From positions 1 to 64,000 of the forward strand of contig JAJRSO010000013.1 in NCBI GenBank assembly GCA_024278755.1: a DNA stretch of 64,000 bases. The letters run 5' to 3'. The notes beneath the pieces are model-generated. The model saw nothing but the letters and a program-made list of their open reading frames with translations. It ran no database searches and had not been told where the DNA came from. The position numbers and the translations under genes were made by a program. Positions 7,971 to 17,832 of the stretch are shown here, in pieces; positions within the stretch are counted from its first letter, which is position 1; each line of letters opens with the position of its first letter. The stretch is from Calditrichota bacterium. Its GTDB lineage: Bacteria; Calditrichota; Calditrichia; Calditrichales; Calditrichaceae.

Positions 7971-10632
7971 AATTTCCCCTTACCTTTATCAGGTTTTCCC
8001 GAATATTACGCAGTTTATCTTTTTCTGCCTGAACGACTTTGTCCGGCGCTTTTTCAACAAAATTTTTATTATTTAGTTTCCCTGTTACCGCTTTTTCCAG
8101 CCCTTCCAGGCGCTGCGCTTCTTTTAGCAGACGCTGTTTTTCTTTTTCCTTATCAATTAAATCGGCCATGGGAATAAAGAATTCGATATTTTGAACCACA
8201 ATGGTTCCGGCGTCCGATTTATCAAATCCTTCTTTAAAACGGCTGATGCCGTCTACCCGGGCCAGAGCGGAAAAATGCGTTTCGTTATTTTTGATCAGCG
8301 CAAAAATTTTATCCTCTGCACGCACAACCAGACCGGCCTTTTTTGACGGCGGCACATCCATTTCCACCCTCAGATTACGGATGCCGCCGATGGCTTCCAT
8401 AATCAGTTCCATTGATTCTTCGGCCTGCTTGTCCAGAAAAGCCGCATCCAATTGCGGCCAATCGGAAATAACGATACTCTGTTCGTCTCCGGATTTCAAT
8501 TCCTGCCAAATCTCCTCGCTGATAAACGGAATAAAGGGGTGCAGCAATTCCATACTGCCCTTCATAATGTGAACGGCCAGGGCCAGCGCGGTCTGTTTCT
8601 CCGCTTCCCGTTGCGGTTTATACAAACGTTGTTTGATCATTTCAAGATACCAGTCGCAGTAGTTATGCCAGAAGAAATGGTAAATGGCCTGCAGCGCGTC
8701 ATTGATTCGGAACTTTTCGATATTTTCCGTCACATCCGAGATCGTCTGGTGGTAGCGGCTTAAAATCCAGCGGTCTTCCAGTGTAAAATGAGCGCTGTAT
8801 TTGTCAATGTCCGCATCCGGATTCTCTTCGAGATTCATACTCAAAAAGCGAAAGGCGTTCCAGATTTTATTGGAAAAATTCCGGCCGATTTCAAAACTCT
8901 TATCATTTACATTGATATCCTGTCCTTCGGAGCTCAGCATTATCAGCGTAAAACGCACCGCATCGGCGCTGTATTTTTCGATCATATCCAGCGGGTCGAT
9001 GCCGTTACCGAGCGATTTGCTCATTTTACGTCCATGATCATCGCGAACAATTCCATTAAAAAAGACATGCTTAAAAGGCACCTCTCCCTGAAATTCCAAA
9101 CCGGCCATGACCATACGCGCCACCCAAAAGAAGATAATATCGGGGCCGGTCACCAGGGTGGTGGTAGGATAAAAATAGTCCAATTCATCCGTTTTTTTCG
9201 GCCAGCCCAACGTGGAAAAAGGCCAGAGCTGCGAGGAGAACCAGGTATCGAGGACATCCGGATCCTGTGTCCATTTTTCCTGCGGGGTCGACGGATCGCT
9301 GGCGGAAACCTTAATCTCTCCGGCTTCGTTATACCAGGCCGGAATACGGTGTCCCCACCAGAGCTGACGCGAAATGCACCAGTCGCGGATATTGGTCATC
9401 CAGTGCTCGTAGGTTTTTTCGAAACGGCCTTCGGGATGAAACGCAATGCGGCCGTCCTTTACCGCGGTTAGCGCCGCTTCGGCAAAAGGTTTCATTTTAA
9501 CAAACCACTGTTCCGAAAGATAGGGTTCCACCGGCACTTTGGAGCGATAGCTGTGGCCGACCGCGTGGTTGTGTGTTTCAATTTTTTCCAGTTGACCCAT
9601 TTCTTTCAGGGCTTTTACTATCAATTTACGCGCTTCAAAACGATCCTGTCCGGATAAAAATTCGGGGATGGGTAATTCGTCATGAAATTCCTCCTCTCGG
9701 TAAACCTGGCAAACCGGCAGAATGCAGCCGTTTTTATCCAATATAATCACGTTGTCCAAATCGTGCCGCTGTCCCATTTCGAAATCGTTGGGATCGTGGG
9801 CCGGCGTTGCCTTTACAAAACCGGTACCGAACTCTTTGTCCACATGGGCGTCGGCAAAAATTTCCACCACACGGTTTACAAAGGGAATAATGACTTTTTT
9901 CCCGATCAAATGCTGTTTGCTTTCATCGTCCGGCGCAACCGCCACACCCGTATCGCCCAGCAGGGTTTCGGGACGGGTGGTAGCCACAACGAGATAGTCA
10001 TCCGAACCGGCAAACCGATAGCGGATATGATAGAGTTTTCCCTGCACATCGTGGTGCTCCACTTCGTCGTCGGCCAAAGCCGTTCCGGAAGCGGGATCCC
10101 AGTTTACGATACGCAAGCCTTTATAGACCATCCCTTTTTCATACAGGCGGATAAACACTTCCCGCACCGCTTCGGAGAGTCCTTCGTCTAAGGTAAAGCG
10201 TTCGCGCTCCCAGTCGCAGGAGCAGCCCATCATTTTTAGCTGATGGATAATGGTGGAACCGTGTTCCTGTTTCCATTCCCACACTTTTTCCACAAATTTT
10301 TCGCGTCCCAAATCGTGGCGGGTTTTCTTCTCTTTGGCCAATTCACGCTCTACCACGGCCTGAGTGGCGATTCCGGCGTGGTCGGTGCCCGGCAGCCACA
10401 GGGTTTCGAATCCCCTTTTTTTATGAAAACGGATTAAAATATCCTGAATGGTGTTGTTAAAGGCATGGCCCATGTGCAGGCGCGCCGTTACATTGGGCGG
10501 CGGGATAACGATGGTGTAGGGCTTTTTACCGCTTTGGGCGTCGGCGTGGAAATAATTCTGTTCCAGCCAAAAGTCGTACCATTTATTTTCAACCTGTTTG
10601 GGATCATATATTTTTGCGATTTCTTTCTGCAT
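7954..10632 (-). CDS. valS: Valine--tRNA ligase
   Basis: Class I aminoacyl-tRNA synthetase that charges tRNA-Val. The 892-residue length is normal. The HIGH motif appears as HMGH at 53-56, after PPPNVTARL. The KMSKS motif occurs in GRKMSKSLGNGIDP. The editing-domain signature is present (VVATTRPETLLGDTGVAV). The C-terminus is the coiled coil typical of ValRS (EKEKQRLLKEAQRLEGLEKAVTGKL is in that region). It is the first gene of the minus-strand run that continues into DUF4139, PEGA and rarA genes; its 3' end overlaps the next gene by 17 bases. Confidence 0.98.
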   Translation of the reverse strand: MQKEIAKIYDPKQVENKWYDFWLEQNYFHADAQSGKKPYTIVIPPPNVTARLHMGHAFNNTIQDILIRFHKKRGFETLWLPGTDHAGIATQAVVERELAKEKKTRHDLGREKFVEKVWEWKQEHGSTIIHQLKMMGCSCDWERERFTLDEGLSEAVREVFIRLYEKGMVYKGLRIVNWDPASGTALADDEVEHHDVQGKLYHIRYRFAGSDDYLVVATTRPETLLGDTGVAVAPDDESKQHLIGKKVIIPFVNRVVEIFADAHVDKEFGTGFVKATPAHDPNDFEMGQRHDLDNVIILDKNGCILPVCQVYREEEFHDELPIPEFLSGQDRFEARKLIVKALKEMGQLEKIETHNHAVGHSYRSKVPVEPYLSEQWFVKMKPFAEAALTAVKDGRIAFHPEGRFEKTYEHWMTNIRDWCISRQLWWGHRIPAWYNEAGEIKVSASDPSTPQEKWTQDPDVLDTWFSSQLWPFSTLGWPKKTDELDYFYPTTTLVTGPDIIFFWVARMVMAGLEFQGEVPFKHVFFNGIVRDDHGRKMSKSLGNGIDPLDMIEKYSADAVRFTLIMLSSEGQDINVNDKSFEIGRNFSNKIWNAFRFLSMNLEENPDADIDKYSAHFTLEDRWILSRYHQTISDVTENIEKFRINDALQAIYHFFWHNYCDWYLEMIKQRLYKPQREAEKQTALALAVHIMKGSMELLHPFIPFISEEIWQELKSGDEQSIVISDWPQLDAAFLDKQAEESMELIMEAIGGIRNLRVEMDVPPSKKAGLVVRAEDKIFALIKNNETHFSALARVDGISRFKEGFDKSDAGTIVVQNIEFFIPMADLIDKEKEKQRLLKEAQRLEGLEKAVTGKLNNKNFVEKAPDKVVQAEKDKLRNIRENLIKVRGNYEKFN

Positions 10633-11003
10633 TTAAAAACTCCGGAGATTCAGGACAATTACTCTTCTATTTTTTTGCCAATTGAATGGATTTCTGCCGT
10701 TTTATTATTAACAGCAAGTTCAGAATATACTGAATTCTAGGCCGGATTTCATATAATTGTCATTTCAGAGAATGTAAAATAAAGAACCGCGAATAATAAA
10801 AGGTTTTCTATTCATACCGTCTTTACAAGGAAGCGTGCGACCGAAGCAATCTTTTAAACAAAAAAATGCTCGCTCCGTTCGGAAGGACGGCGTTTGACAC
10901 TCCGCTATGGAACAATTCAAATCTATTTTTTAAAAGCAGTAGCGGCATATCTCCTTTTTTTCGTATTTTATTATTCTATTTGAAGAAAAAAATAGCAAAA
11001 AAA
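10633..11003. other. Divergent intergenic region between valS and DUF2085 gene
   Basis: This 371-base stretch separates valS (minus) from the DUF2085 gene (plus), so it should hold both promoters. A reading frame open from 10866 has no membrane-protein or family signature before the Met at 11004 and is best read as non-coding. I see no RNA gene or repeat. Confidence 0.5.
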
Positions 11004-11504
11004 ATGTTCTTAAAATCAATCCGGGCAAACAGCAGTATCGATTCATCCACGCTAAAAATTTTGCGTATCGGCTTCTATTTGCTGTTGTTATGGAACCTGA
11101 GTATTTTGGTAGCGCCGTATCTAATGGCTTCTCCTATAAAAATGTTTCAATATTTCGGAAGCCTGATCTATTTTTTTATGGATCCGGTCTGTCACCAACT
11201 GCCCAAACGCAGTCTATTTCTGGCAGACCTGCCAATGCCGGTCTGTGCGCGCTGTTTCTTTATTTATTCGTCTGGTTTACTGGTTACCGGTTTCGCGTAT
11301 TTTACAAAACGATTTCACTTTTGGAACTGGTATGTGTATGTACTGCTCGCCGTTTTTACGGCAATGGAGGTTTTAGCTGAAAAGATTCATTTATATGGTA
11401 ACTGGGTTGAATTGCGGGCGTTTAGTGGCATTGTACTGGGGGTATTAATTTTTCGTTTGATATTGGAAGGAATTATAAATGGAAACAGAAAAAACAAGCC
11501 TTGA
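11004..11504 (+). CDS. DUF2085 family integral membrane protein
   Basis: From the Met at 11004 (MFLKSIRANSSIDSS) the product is 166 residues with about four hydrophobic segments. It has the DUF2085 signature, a membrane-embedded Cys-His-Cys set: FMDPVCHQLPKRSLFLADLPMPVCARC. These residues suggest metal binding, but no function is known for the family. The frame is open upstream to 10866, but that part is unlike the family and has no ribosome site. The end overlaps the start of the next gene by 26 bases, so the two are probably expressed together. Confidence 0.82.
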   Translation: MFLKSIRANSSIDSSTLKILRIGFYLLLLWNLSILVAPYLMASPIKMFQYFGSLIYFFMDPVCHQLPKRSLFLADLPMPVCARCFFIYSSGLLVTGFAYFTKRFHFWNWYVYVLLAVFTAMEVLAEKIHLYGNWVELRAFSGIVLGVLIFRLILEGIINGNRKNKP

Positions 11505-11973
11505 TAATCAACAAATGTGGCAAGCGGCTATTCTGGGCGGAGCCGCAGCAGCGGCCACAGACGCGCTTCCCTTTTTAAATTTAATCAATTGCCTGTGCTG
11601 TTTGGGAATTGCACTGGGTGGAGCCGTGGCATTACTCTATTTAAAATCAATGAACCCCGGAAAAATATTCGCTCTGCCGGAGATCATTCAGATCGGGCTG
11701 TACAGCGGTCTTGCCGGCGCCTTTATCAGCTTCGGATTTCATTATATCATTTTTCAGATGATCGGCAACTGGCAGGTGGAATGGATTAGCAATATGATTG
11801 AGGAAATGGACGATATCCCGGCCGTTTGGGAGGATTTATATGAGCAGCTTAAATCCCCGGAGATGCAATATTTCGCCGGCTTTAGTATTCTGATTCGTTC
11901 GCTGATTATCTTCCCCATATTTACATTTCTTGGCGCCCTGTTTACTAACCGCGTTTTAACAAGACGGCAGTAG
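11479..11973 (+). CDS. Multi-pass membrane protein of unknown function
   Basis: 164 residues with four likely transmembrane segments: about 15-32 (Ala/Gly rich), 36-54, 66-90 and 130-155. Between the last two is an acidic amphipathic loop (ISNMIEEMDDIPAVWEDLYEQLKS). The layout recalls DUF4199-type proteins, but I do not recognise a decisive motif. It overlaps the upstream DUF2085 gene by 26 bases, suggesting that the two products work in one membrane. Confidence 0.75.
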   Translation: METEKTSLDNQQMWQAAILGGAAAAATDALPFLNLINCLCCLGIALGGAVALLYLKSMNPGKIFALPEIIQIGLYSGLAGAFISFGFHYIIFQMIGNWQVEWISNMIEEMDDIPAVWEDLYEQLKSPEMQYFAGFSILIRSLIIFPIFTFLGALFTNRVLTRRQ

Positions 11974-12020
11974 AACCAATAATTACCAATTACGAATTAC
12001 CAGAAACGAAGTATTACCCA

Positions 12021-12046
12021 AATTTCTAAAGTGAAATTTAGAAATT
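12021..12046. repeat. Palindromic AT-rich hairpin between convergent genes
   Basis: A perfect 10-base inverted repeat (AATTTCTAAA / TTTAGAAATT) with a six-base loop lies between the convergent ends at 11973 and 12160. Around it the short word ATTACC recurs four times between 11980 and 12050. It may serve as a bidirectional terminator, but there is no clean T run. Confidence 0.4.
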
Positions 12047-12159
12047 ACCAAAATGCAAGCGCCAAATTCTAAAATTTAAACATGCCTCGACAAGGCCCTT
12101 TTCCCGTCGCAGTCACGAGAATTTGGAATTTGATTTTTGTGTTACGAAATTTAACGCTC

Positions 12160-13230
12160 TTATCCGGCCATCTCTTCGAGACGCTTGGTGCGCTCTTCGA
12201 TGAGCAGGGCGTCCACCAGTTCCTCGATATTGCCTTCCATCACCTTGTCCAGCTTGTACAGGGTCAAACCGATGCGGTGATCCGTAACCCGTCCCTGCGG
12301 GAAATTGTAAGTGCGAATTTTCGCGCTGCGATCGCCGGAACCCACCATAATTTTTCGCTGTTCGGCAATAGCCGAATTATGCTCGGAAATGGCCAAGTCA
12401 AAAAGGCGCGAACGCAAAACTTTCATCGCTTTGTTTTTATTTTTAAGCTGGGATTTTTCATCCTGGCAACTAACAACCAGTCCCGTGGGAATATGAGTAA
12501 TGCGTACGGCCGAATCGGTAGTGTTAACGCTTTGGCCTCCAGGCCCGGAGGAACGGTAAACATCCACGCGAATTTCATTGGGAGCGATTTCCACATCCAC
12601 TTCTTCCGCTTCGGGAAGCACCACCACCGAAACGGCGGAGGTATGTACCCGGCCCTGGGTTTCCGTATCCGGCACCCGCTGCACGCGATGCACACCGCTT
12701 TCGTATTTCAGATTGCGATAGGCTTGTTCGCCTTCGATGGAAAAAATAATTTCCTTAAAGCCGCCCCGTTCGGAGGGATTGGAGTTCATCACATCAATTT
12801 TATACTTATGCCGTTCGCAGTAGCGGGTGTACATCCGATAAAGGTCTCCGGCAAAAATGCCTGCTTCGTCGCCGCCGGTTCCGGCCCGGATTTCCATGAT
12901 GGCATTTTTATAATCGTCCGGATTTTTAGGAATGAGCAAAACCCGCAGTTCTTCCTCTAATTTTTCAATTTCCGCTTCTAACTCTTCCTGCTCCATCTGG
13001 GCCAGTTCCACCAGTTCCTCGTCCTCATTTTCCAAAAGAATGGCCGCATTTTCTTCGTGATCGTTTACCGCTTTCAGATACTTGTTTCCTATTTCCATTA
13101 TCGCGGAAAGATCGCTCTGTTCACGGGAGATTTCTTTAAATTTTTTTAAATCATTATGAACTTCCGGATCGGAAAGCGCTTTGTTTAATTCTTCCAGGCG
13201 CAGATTTAATCGTTCGATTTTCTCTTTCAT
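12160..13230 (-). CDS. prfA: Peptide chain release factor 1
   Basis: RF1 reads the stop codons UAA and UAG and triggers peptide release. The 356-residue product has the catalytic GGQ at 231-233 ([10 protein letters not shown]). In the codon-reading region it has a PxT-type tripeptide (PDT at 187-189) rather than the SPF of RF2, so RF1 rather than RF2. The N-terminal helical domain (1-110) is present. It starts 7 bases after the DUF1385 gene. Confidence 0.97.
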   Translation of the reverse strand: MKEKIERLNLRLEELNKALSDPEVHNDLKKFKEISREQSDLSAIMEIGNKYLKAVNDHEENAAILLENEDEELVELAQMEQEELEAEIEKLEEELRVLLIPKNPDDYKNAIMEIRAGTGGDEAGIFAGDLYRMYTRYCERHKYKIDVMNSNPSERGGFKEIIFSIEGEQAYRNLKYESGVHRVQRVPDTETQGRVHTSAVSVVVLPEAEEVDVEIAPNEIRVDVYRSSGPGGQSVNTTDSAVRITHIPTGLVVSCQDEKSQLKNKNKAMKVLRSRLFDLAISEHNSAIAEQRKIMVGSGDRSAKIRTYNFPQGRVTDHRIGLTLYKLDKVMEGNIEELVDALLIEERTKRLEEMAG

Positions 13231-13237
13231 ATTCGCC

Positions 13238-14251
13238 TCAGGCTGTTTCTACTACAATCTCAGAAGTTATTTCCGGTGGCCCGGCTAAACCGCCTTTTAA
13301 ATCATCACCCAACGCGGCCTGCAAAGCGGCAATGGCCACTTCCAGTTGTTGGGCGTCCGGCTGGCTGGTTGTGATGCGTTGCAACCCCAGACCGGGAGCG
13401 GTTAAAAAGCGTACGATGGCATTGTCCAGGTTGGCGGCGGATGCTTTTAACACTTCGTAACTCAGGCCGCCTACTACCGGAATCATCGGCAAATGCACTG
13501 CCAAGCGCATAAACAGAGAAATTCCACCGCTCCAAAGCATTATCACCGTATCCACAAAAGCAAAGAAGATCAGACTTACCAGCATCACAATAACCAGAAA
13601 GCTGGTGCCGCAACGGGGATGAAAAGTCGAATATTGAGTTACATTTTCGGGGGATAGAATTACTTTATCTTCAAAAGCAAACACGGTTTTATGCTCGGCT
13701 CCGTGATATTCAAACAGACGCTTAACGTCCTTCATAAATGAAATACCCCAGATGTACAGCAAGAAAAAAACGATGCGAATACTTCCGGCCACCAGATTAA
13801 AAGCAAGGGCCTGCTTTTCGATATTGAACAGATTGGTTGTCAAATACAAGGGTAAAACAAAAAAGGCGCTGACGCCCAAAATCAGGGCAATTGATATTGA
13901 AAATACGGCGCTTGCCGTAGACATACCTGTTTTCTTGTTTTTCTTTTTTACCTTCTTCCCTTCGGCAATCTCTTTGGCCTCTTCGTCTTCGATGGCTTTA
14001 TCTGCCGACCACTGCAAGGTTTTTATACCCAAAACCATCACTTCAATTAGGGTAACCGCGCCGCGGAAAATGGGGATGTTCAGCCATTTTTTGCGCTGAA
14101 CCAGTGATTGGAACTCCTGTACTTTTACTTCTATTTTGCCGCTGGCGCGGCGCACAGCGGTGGCAATCCGCCTGGGAGAACGCATCATCACCCCTTCGAT
14201 TACCGCCTGCCCGCCGACGGGCATAATTTTTTCTTCAGTACTACCGCTCAT
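13238..14251 (-). CDS. DUF1385 (YqhQ-like) integral membrane protein
   Basis: 337 residues beginning with the family signature [15 protein letters not shown], followed by transmembrane segments at about 115-140, 150-172, 215-240 and 250-270. The invariant [14 protein letters not shown] occurs in the middle. DUF1385 proteins are conserved next to rpmE and prfA in many bacteria; their function is uncertain. The C-terminal 40 residues form a helical extension. The start at 14251 has AAGGAAG upstream and lies just past a strong terminator, so this gene and prfA probably have their own promoter or depend on readthrough. Confidence 0.9.
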   Translation of the reverse strand: MSGSTEEKIMPVGGQAVIEGVMMRSPRRIATAVRRASGKIEVKVQEFQSLVQRKKWLNIPIFRGAVTLIEVMVLGIKTLQWSADKAIEDEEAKEIAEGKKVKKKNKKTGMSTASAVFSISIALILGVSAFFVLPLYLTTNLFNIEKQALAFNLVAGSIRIVFFLLYIWGISFMKDVKRLFEYHGAEHKTVFAFEDKVILSPENVTQYSTFHPRCGTSFLVIVMLVSLIFFAFVDTVIMLWSGGISLFMRLAVHLPMIPVVGGLSYEVLKASAANLDNAIVRFLTAPGLGLQRITTSQPDAQQLEVAIAALQAALGDDLKGGLAGPPEITSEIVVETA

Positions 14252-14266
14252 TTACACTTCCTTTAT

Positions 14267-14308
14267 AAAAAAAAACGGAATGATATGGCTCACCATTTCA
14301 TCCCGTTT
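14267..14308 (-). terminator. Rho-independent terminator between rpmE and the DUF1385 gene
   Basis: Read on the minus strand, a stem of about 16 pairs with three mismatches (arms 14293-14308 and 14273-14288, loop 14289-14292) is followed by nine T residues (14275 back to 14267). This is the strongest intrinsic terminator in the window and separates rho-rpmE from the DUF1385-prfA pair. Confidence 0.85.
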
Positions 14309-14341
14309 TAAATTATTAATAAATACGCCCTAAAGGGCAGG

Positions 14342-14541
14342 TTATTTTCTGTTGTACTTACGCATAAATTTTTCAACACGGCCGGCAGAGTCAACTAATT
14401 TCTGCTTACCGGTGAAAAGGGATGGCAGGCAGAACAGATTTCAACTTTCATATCTCCAACTGCGGTATGCGTTTGGAAGGTGTTTCCGCAGGCGCAGGAA
14501 ACGGTTCCAAGCTTATATTCCGGATGAATACTTTTTTTCAC
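14342..14541 (-). pseudogene. rpmE: 50S ribosomal protein bL31, frameshifted
   Basis: A GTG at 14541 with GGAGG seven bases upstream opens a frame that begins VKKSIHPEYKLGTVSCACGN and reaches VEICSACHPF, matching bL31 closely. The four zinc Cys are present (C16, C18, C36, C39). After CHPF the frame ends early at 14395. If one T is added to the run of four T (complement of 14415-14418), the expected ending appears, FTGKQKLVDSAGRVEKF and then MRKYNRK, stopping at 14342. The repaired protein is 66 residues, normal for bL31. The sequence therefore lacks one base. A sequencing or assembly error is more likely than true loss of a ribosomal protein gene. Position after rho is conserved in many bacteria. 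Confidence 0.88.
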
Positions 14542-14614
14542 TTTCAGACCTCCATGAGACTTTCAATTTCGAGCTTTTGAATGTAATATAATCTTTTACA
14601 GAATTCAAGAAAAT

Positions 14615-15865
14615 TTATGAATTCATGAAACGCAGAAAATCTTTGTTGCTTTTTGTCTCACTCATCTTGTCCAGCATAAACTCCATGCTCTCGATTATAT
14701 TCATTTCGTTAAGCAGTTTGCGCAAGATCCAGATTCTGGATAATTCTTCCCTGCTCAGCAGCAGTTCTTCTTTTCGCGTACCGGAACGGTTAATATCGAT
14801 GGACGGGAAAATACGGCGGTCGGTCAGGCGGCGATCCAGAACCAGCTCATTATTACCGGTGCCTTTAAACTCTTCAAAAATCACTTCATCCATACGGGAA
14901 CCGGTATCGATTAATGCGGTGGCTATGATGGTCAACGAGCCGCCTTCTTCCACATTTCGAGCGGAACCGAAGAAACGTTTCGGCTTTTGCAGCGCATTCG
15001 AATCCACACCGCCGGATAAAATTTTTCCGCTGTGCGGCACCACCGTGTTGTGTGCGCGAGCCAGGCGGGTAATACTATCCAATAAAATTACCACATCTTT
15101 TTTATACTCCACCAGCCGTTTGGCTTTTTCCAGCACCATATCGGCCACCTGCACATGCCGTTCCGCCGGTTCATCAAACGTGGAGCTGATCACTTCGGCG
15201 TTTACAGAACGCTGCATATCGGTAACTTCTTCTGGACGTTCGTCAATGAGCAGCACCATCAGCTCGATTTCGGGATGATTTTTGGTAATGGCATTGGCGA
15301 TTTTCTGCATCAGAATGGTTTTACCGGTACGGGGCTGGGCAACGATTAAACCGCGCTGTCCTTTGCCAATAGGGGTCAACAGATTCATAATCCGTGTTGA
15401 ATAATCGCGGCGGTCGGTTTCGAGGTTAATTTTTTCTTCGGGATACAGGGGGGTAAGCGTATCAAACAATTTCCGTTCGCGGGCTTTGTCCGGGCTCTCA
15501 AAATTTACCGCTTCCACACGCAGTAGGGCAAAAAAGCGTTCATTGTCTTTTGGGGGACGAATCTGGCCGCTGATGGTGTCGCCAGTACGCAGCCCAAACC
15601 GTTTAATTTGTGACGGCGAGATATAAATATCGTCGGGACTGGGCAGGTAACTGTAATTTTCGGAACGTAAAAATCCGTATCCGTCCGGCAGAATTTCCAG
15701 CACACCTTTGGAAAATATAAGCCCCTCCTGTGCCGTCTGTTCTTCGAGAATACGAAAAATAAGATCCGATTTTTTTAACCCGCCAATGGCCGATATTTTC
15801 ATATCCTGGGCAATTTTTGTGAGTTCCGTGATCTTTTTCTGTTTTAGTAGTTCAATATCTAACAT
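14615..15865 (-). CDS. rho: Transcription termination factor Rho
   Basis: Hexameric RNA helicase that ends transcription. 416 residues: N-terminal Rho domain (about 1-45), cold-shock-like RNA-binding domain with the RNP-like stretch DGYGFLRS (61-68), and the RecA-type ATPase with Walker A AQPRTGKT (176-183) and Walker [17 protein letters not shown]. The Q-loop/R-loop region and the arginine finger region follow. The gene precedes rpmE. Confidence 0.97.
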   Translation of the reverse strand: MLDIELLKQKKITELTKIAQDMKISAIGGLKKSDLIFRILEEQTAQEGLIFSKGVLEILPDGYGFLRSENYSYLPSPDDIYISPSQIKRFGLRTGDTISGQIRPPKDNERFFALLRVEAVNFESPDKARERKLFDTLTPLYPEEKINLETDRRDYSTRIMNLLTPIGKGQRGLIVAQPRTGKTILMQKIANAITKNHPEIELMVLLIDERPEEVTDMQRSVNAEVISSTFDEPAERHVQVADMVLEKAKRLVEYKKDVVILLDSITRLARAHNTVVPHSGKILSGGVDSNALQKPKRFFGSARNVEEGGSLTIIATALIDTGSRMDEVIFEEFKGTGNNELVLDRRLTDRRIFPSIDINRSGTRKEELLLSREELSRIWILRKLLNEMNIIESMEFMLDKMSETKSNKDFLRFMNS

Positions 15866-15951
15866 TTCAGCCTCTTGAATAAATAAAAATTGGGTTTTTG
15901 CAAATAGTCTTTTATGAAGTTTTGGATATTTTAGTTGTTTAAGGGGATGTT

Positions 15952-15969
15952 AAACCCGCTTACGGGTTT
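15952..15969 (-). terminator. Possible terminator hairpin downstream of folC
   Basis: A perfect seven-pair stem (AAACCCG / CGGGTTT, four-base loop) lies 46 bases after the folC stop and upstream of rho. Only three T follow on the minus strand, so it is a weak intrinsic terminator or an RNA-stabilising hairpin. Confidence 0.4.
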
Positions 15970-16015
15970 GCTGACAAAACGTTGTAAGTTAAGATGACAC
16001 CAAAACCTTGTCAAA

Positions 16016-17293
16016 TTATTTTCGGTTTTTAAGCAGGGCGCCCGTTAAATAGTGACTTCCCGTTATAAGCAAGGTCTGTCCTTTCTGTAATTGCTTACAT
16101 GAAAATTCGTACGCTTTGTTAAAATCTTTAATCGTTTTAACGGAAACAGCAAGCCCTGTAAAGGCCTCTGCCAGGATGTCCGCATCTAACTTCCGGTGGG
16201 TGTGCGGCTCGGTTACGGTAACCTGCTCCGCCCGCTGTGCAATAAAACGGGCCGATTTACGATACTCCTTATCGTCCACCAGACCGATAAGAACATGTAA
16301 ATTCTTCCTGGAAACCAATGCTTGTAAAAATTCCAGCGTCCGGCTAATACCGGCATAATTATGGCTAACATCGAAAATAATATCCGGCTCCCTGCGCACC
16401 CGCTGCAAGCGTCCCGGCCAGATCGTACCGGCCAGCACCTTTCGGTAAATTTCTTCCGAAAAGGCGTACTTGCGCTGTTCGAGAAAATGTCGGCTAACAC
16501 TATAGGCCAGGCATTGGTTTTGAGCCTGAAACCCGCCCAACTGCCGGCTTATAATATTCAATAATTCCTTATTATTCCTCTTATCCATTAGATCAAAACG
16601 CGTATGATCCAGCGTCAGCTCCTTTAAGGAACATTTTAAATAATCGGGCAGATAGAAGAACGGAGTGTGCGGCGTCAGATGCTGTTTCAGTTCGGTAAGC
16701 GCTTCCGCTTCCTGTTCCGCCGAAAAAACACTGCACCCGGGCTTGATAATGCCTGCCTTTTCGCCGGCAATTTTCCGCAGAGTATTGCCCAGTTGCTTTT
16801 CGTGATCAAAATGAATGGGCGTAATTACGGCAATTTCCGGCTGTACAATGTTCGTGGAATCCAGTCGGCCGCCCAGCCCGGTTTCGATGATGGCCACATC
16901 GACGTTTTGCTGTTTAAAATACAAAAAAGACAGGGCGGCGGTTCTATCAAAGAAGGTTGCGCGCCTGTCCAGGACAGTTTTTTTATTCGCTTCCCAAAAA
17001 GAAACAATAAAATCCCGGTTTATCTGCTTCCCGTTAACCGTAATACGCTCCCGGAAATCCATTAAATGCGGGCTGGTGAATAACCCCGTTTTTAAACCCA
17101 TCGCCTGCAAAATAGAGGCGATAAAAAAAGAGGTGGAACCCTTGCCATTTGTTCCTGCCACATGAATAATCGGGTAACTGTTTTGCGGATTATCCATTTT
17201 TGCACATAAAAAACGGATGTTGTCCAGTCCCAGTTTTATAGCAAATTTTTGTAAGTCGAAGAGTTCCTGAACAACGGAAGAATACGAATACAT
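16016..17293 (-). CDS. folC: Folylpolyglutamate synthase / dihydrofolate synthase
   Basis: Mur-ligase-fold enzyme that adds glutamate to folates (and may also make dihydrofolate). 425 residues with the P-loop HVAGTNGKGST (44-54), the FTSPHLMDFRERITVNG segment, the central ligase stretch VAIIETGLGGRLDSTN (DxTN), and FDVSHNYAGI in the C-terminal domain, where families usually have DGAHN or DVAHN. Whether it is mono- or bifunctional cannot be told from sequence alone. It stands alone, with a 539-base gap upstream. Confidence 0.93.
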   Translation of the reverse strand: MYSYSSVVQELFDLQKFAIKLGLDNIRFLCAKMDNPQNSYPIIHVAGTNGKGSTSFFIASILQAMGLKTGLFTSPHLMDFRERITVNGKQINRDFIVSFWEANKKTVLDRRATFFDRTAALSFLYFKQQNVDVAIIETGLGGRLDSTNIVQPEIAVITPIHFDHEKQLGNTLRKIAGEKAGIIKPGCSVFSAEQEAEALTELKQHLTPHTPFFYLPDYLKCSLKELTLDHTRFDLMDKRNNKELLNIISRQLGGFQAQNQCLAYSVSRHFLEQRKYAFSEEIYRKVLAGTIWPGRLQRVRREPDIIFDVSHNYAGISRTLEFLQALVSRKNLHVLIGLVDDKEYRKSARFIAQRAEQVTVTEPHTHRKLDADILAEAFTGLAVSVKTIKDFNKAYEFSCKQLQKGQTLLITGSHYLTGALLKNRK

Positions 17294-17832
17294 ATATGAA
17301 GAGTACCTTAAATTTTACGTTCTAAAATGCAAATAACAAAAATCGTCTTTTAGATACCTGCTTAAATTTTGGACTTTGGATAAACCATATCCGTCCTAAA
17401 TCACTTAGGAAAATCTTGTTAATGCCGTTATAACACTCCCCCTCGTAACAGGCTATTGCCGTTTCTTTTTAAGCCGCGGAGGGATACTGCTTTTCACTGA
17501 TTAAATCCCTTTAGTGTTTTTTGTTCGTTTGTTTAAATGTATTCGCGTTCATTGGCCATTCGCGGCTAAAGTTTCTTTTTGCAACATTTTTCAATGGCGC
17601 AAAGAAATAATATAAGTAGAAATATGCGCTCTTTTTTTAGTTTTTCCGGTGAAACGTTGCCCGCTCTGCGTTTCAACTAGGAACTGCGGCGGCCCGGGTA
17701 AAGGGTGACTACGGTACATCGTTGCCAATAGGCTAAAAAAACAAAACATCTTGATTATTTAGGATAGTTGTGATTAGAAAATTGCTCTTTATTTGGAATT
17801 CCAAAATTTCGTTTTAAAATTTTTGCGGTCTA
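17294..17832. other. Long intergenic region, no gene seen
   Basis: This 539-base gap between the folC start and the next minus-strand gene has no convincing frame, RNA gene or long repeat that I can see. GC content is uneven, with a GC-rich patch near 17670-17710 between AT-rich flanks. The folC promoter should lie near its left end. Confidence 0.5.

Noticed and set aside
8788-9471. 227-codon plus-strand open frame opposite valS
   Set aside because: It lies entirely inside the confidently assigned valS gene on the other strand, has no family motif, no ribosome site, and reflects codon bias of valS.
10866-11003. Longer N-terminus for the DUF2085 protein
   Set aside because: No family similarity and no ribosome site; the Met at 11004 fits better.
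12000-12150. ATTACC-rich stretch as a possible CRISPR-like or mobile repeat
   Set aside because: The repeats are short, irregularly spaced and degenerate; they fit an AT-rich intergenic hairpin region better.
12082-12960. 292-codon plus-strand open frame opposite prfA
   Set aside because: Antisense shadow of prfA; composition His/Phe-rich with no fold pattern.
14625-15278. 217-codon plus-strand open frame opposite rho
   Set aside because: Ser/Arg-rich antisense shadow of rho.
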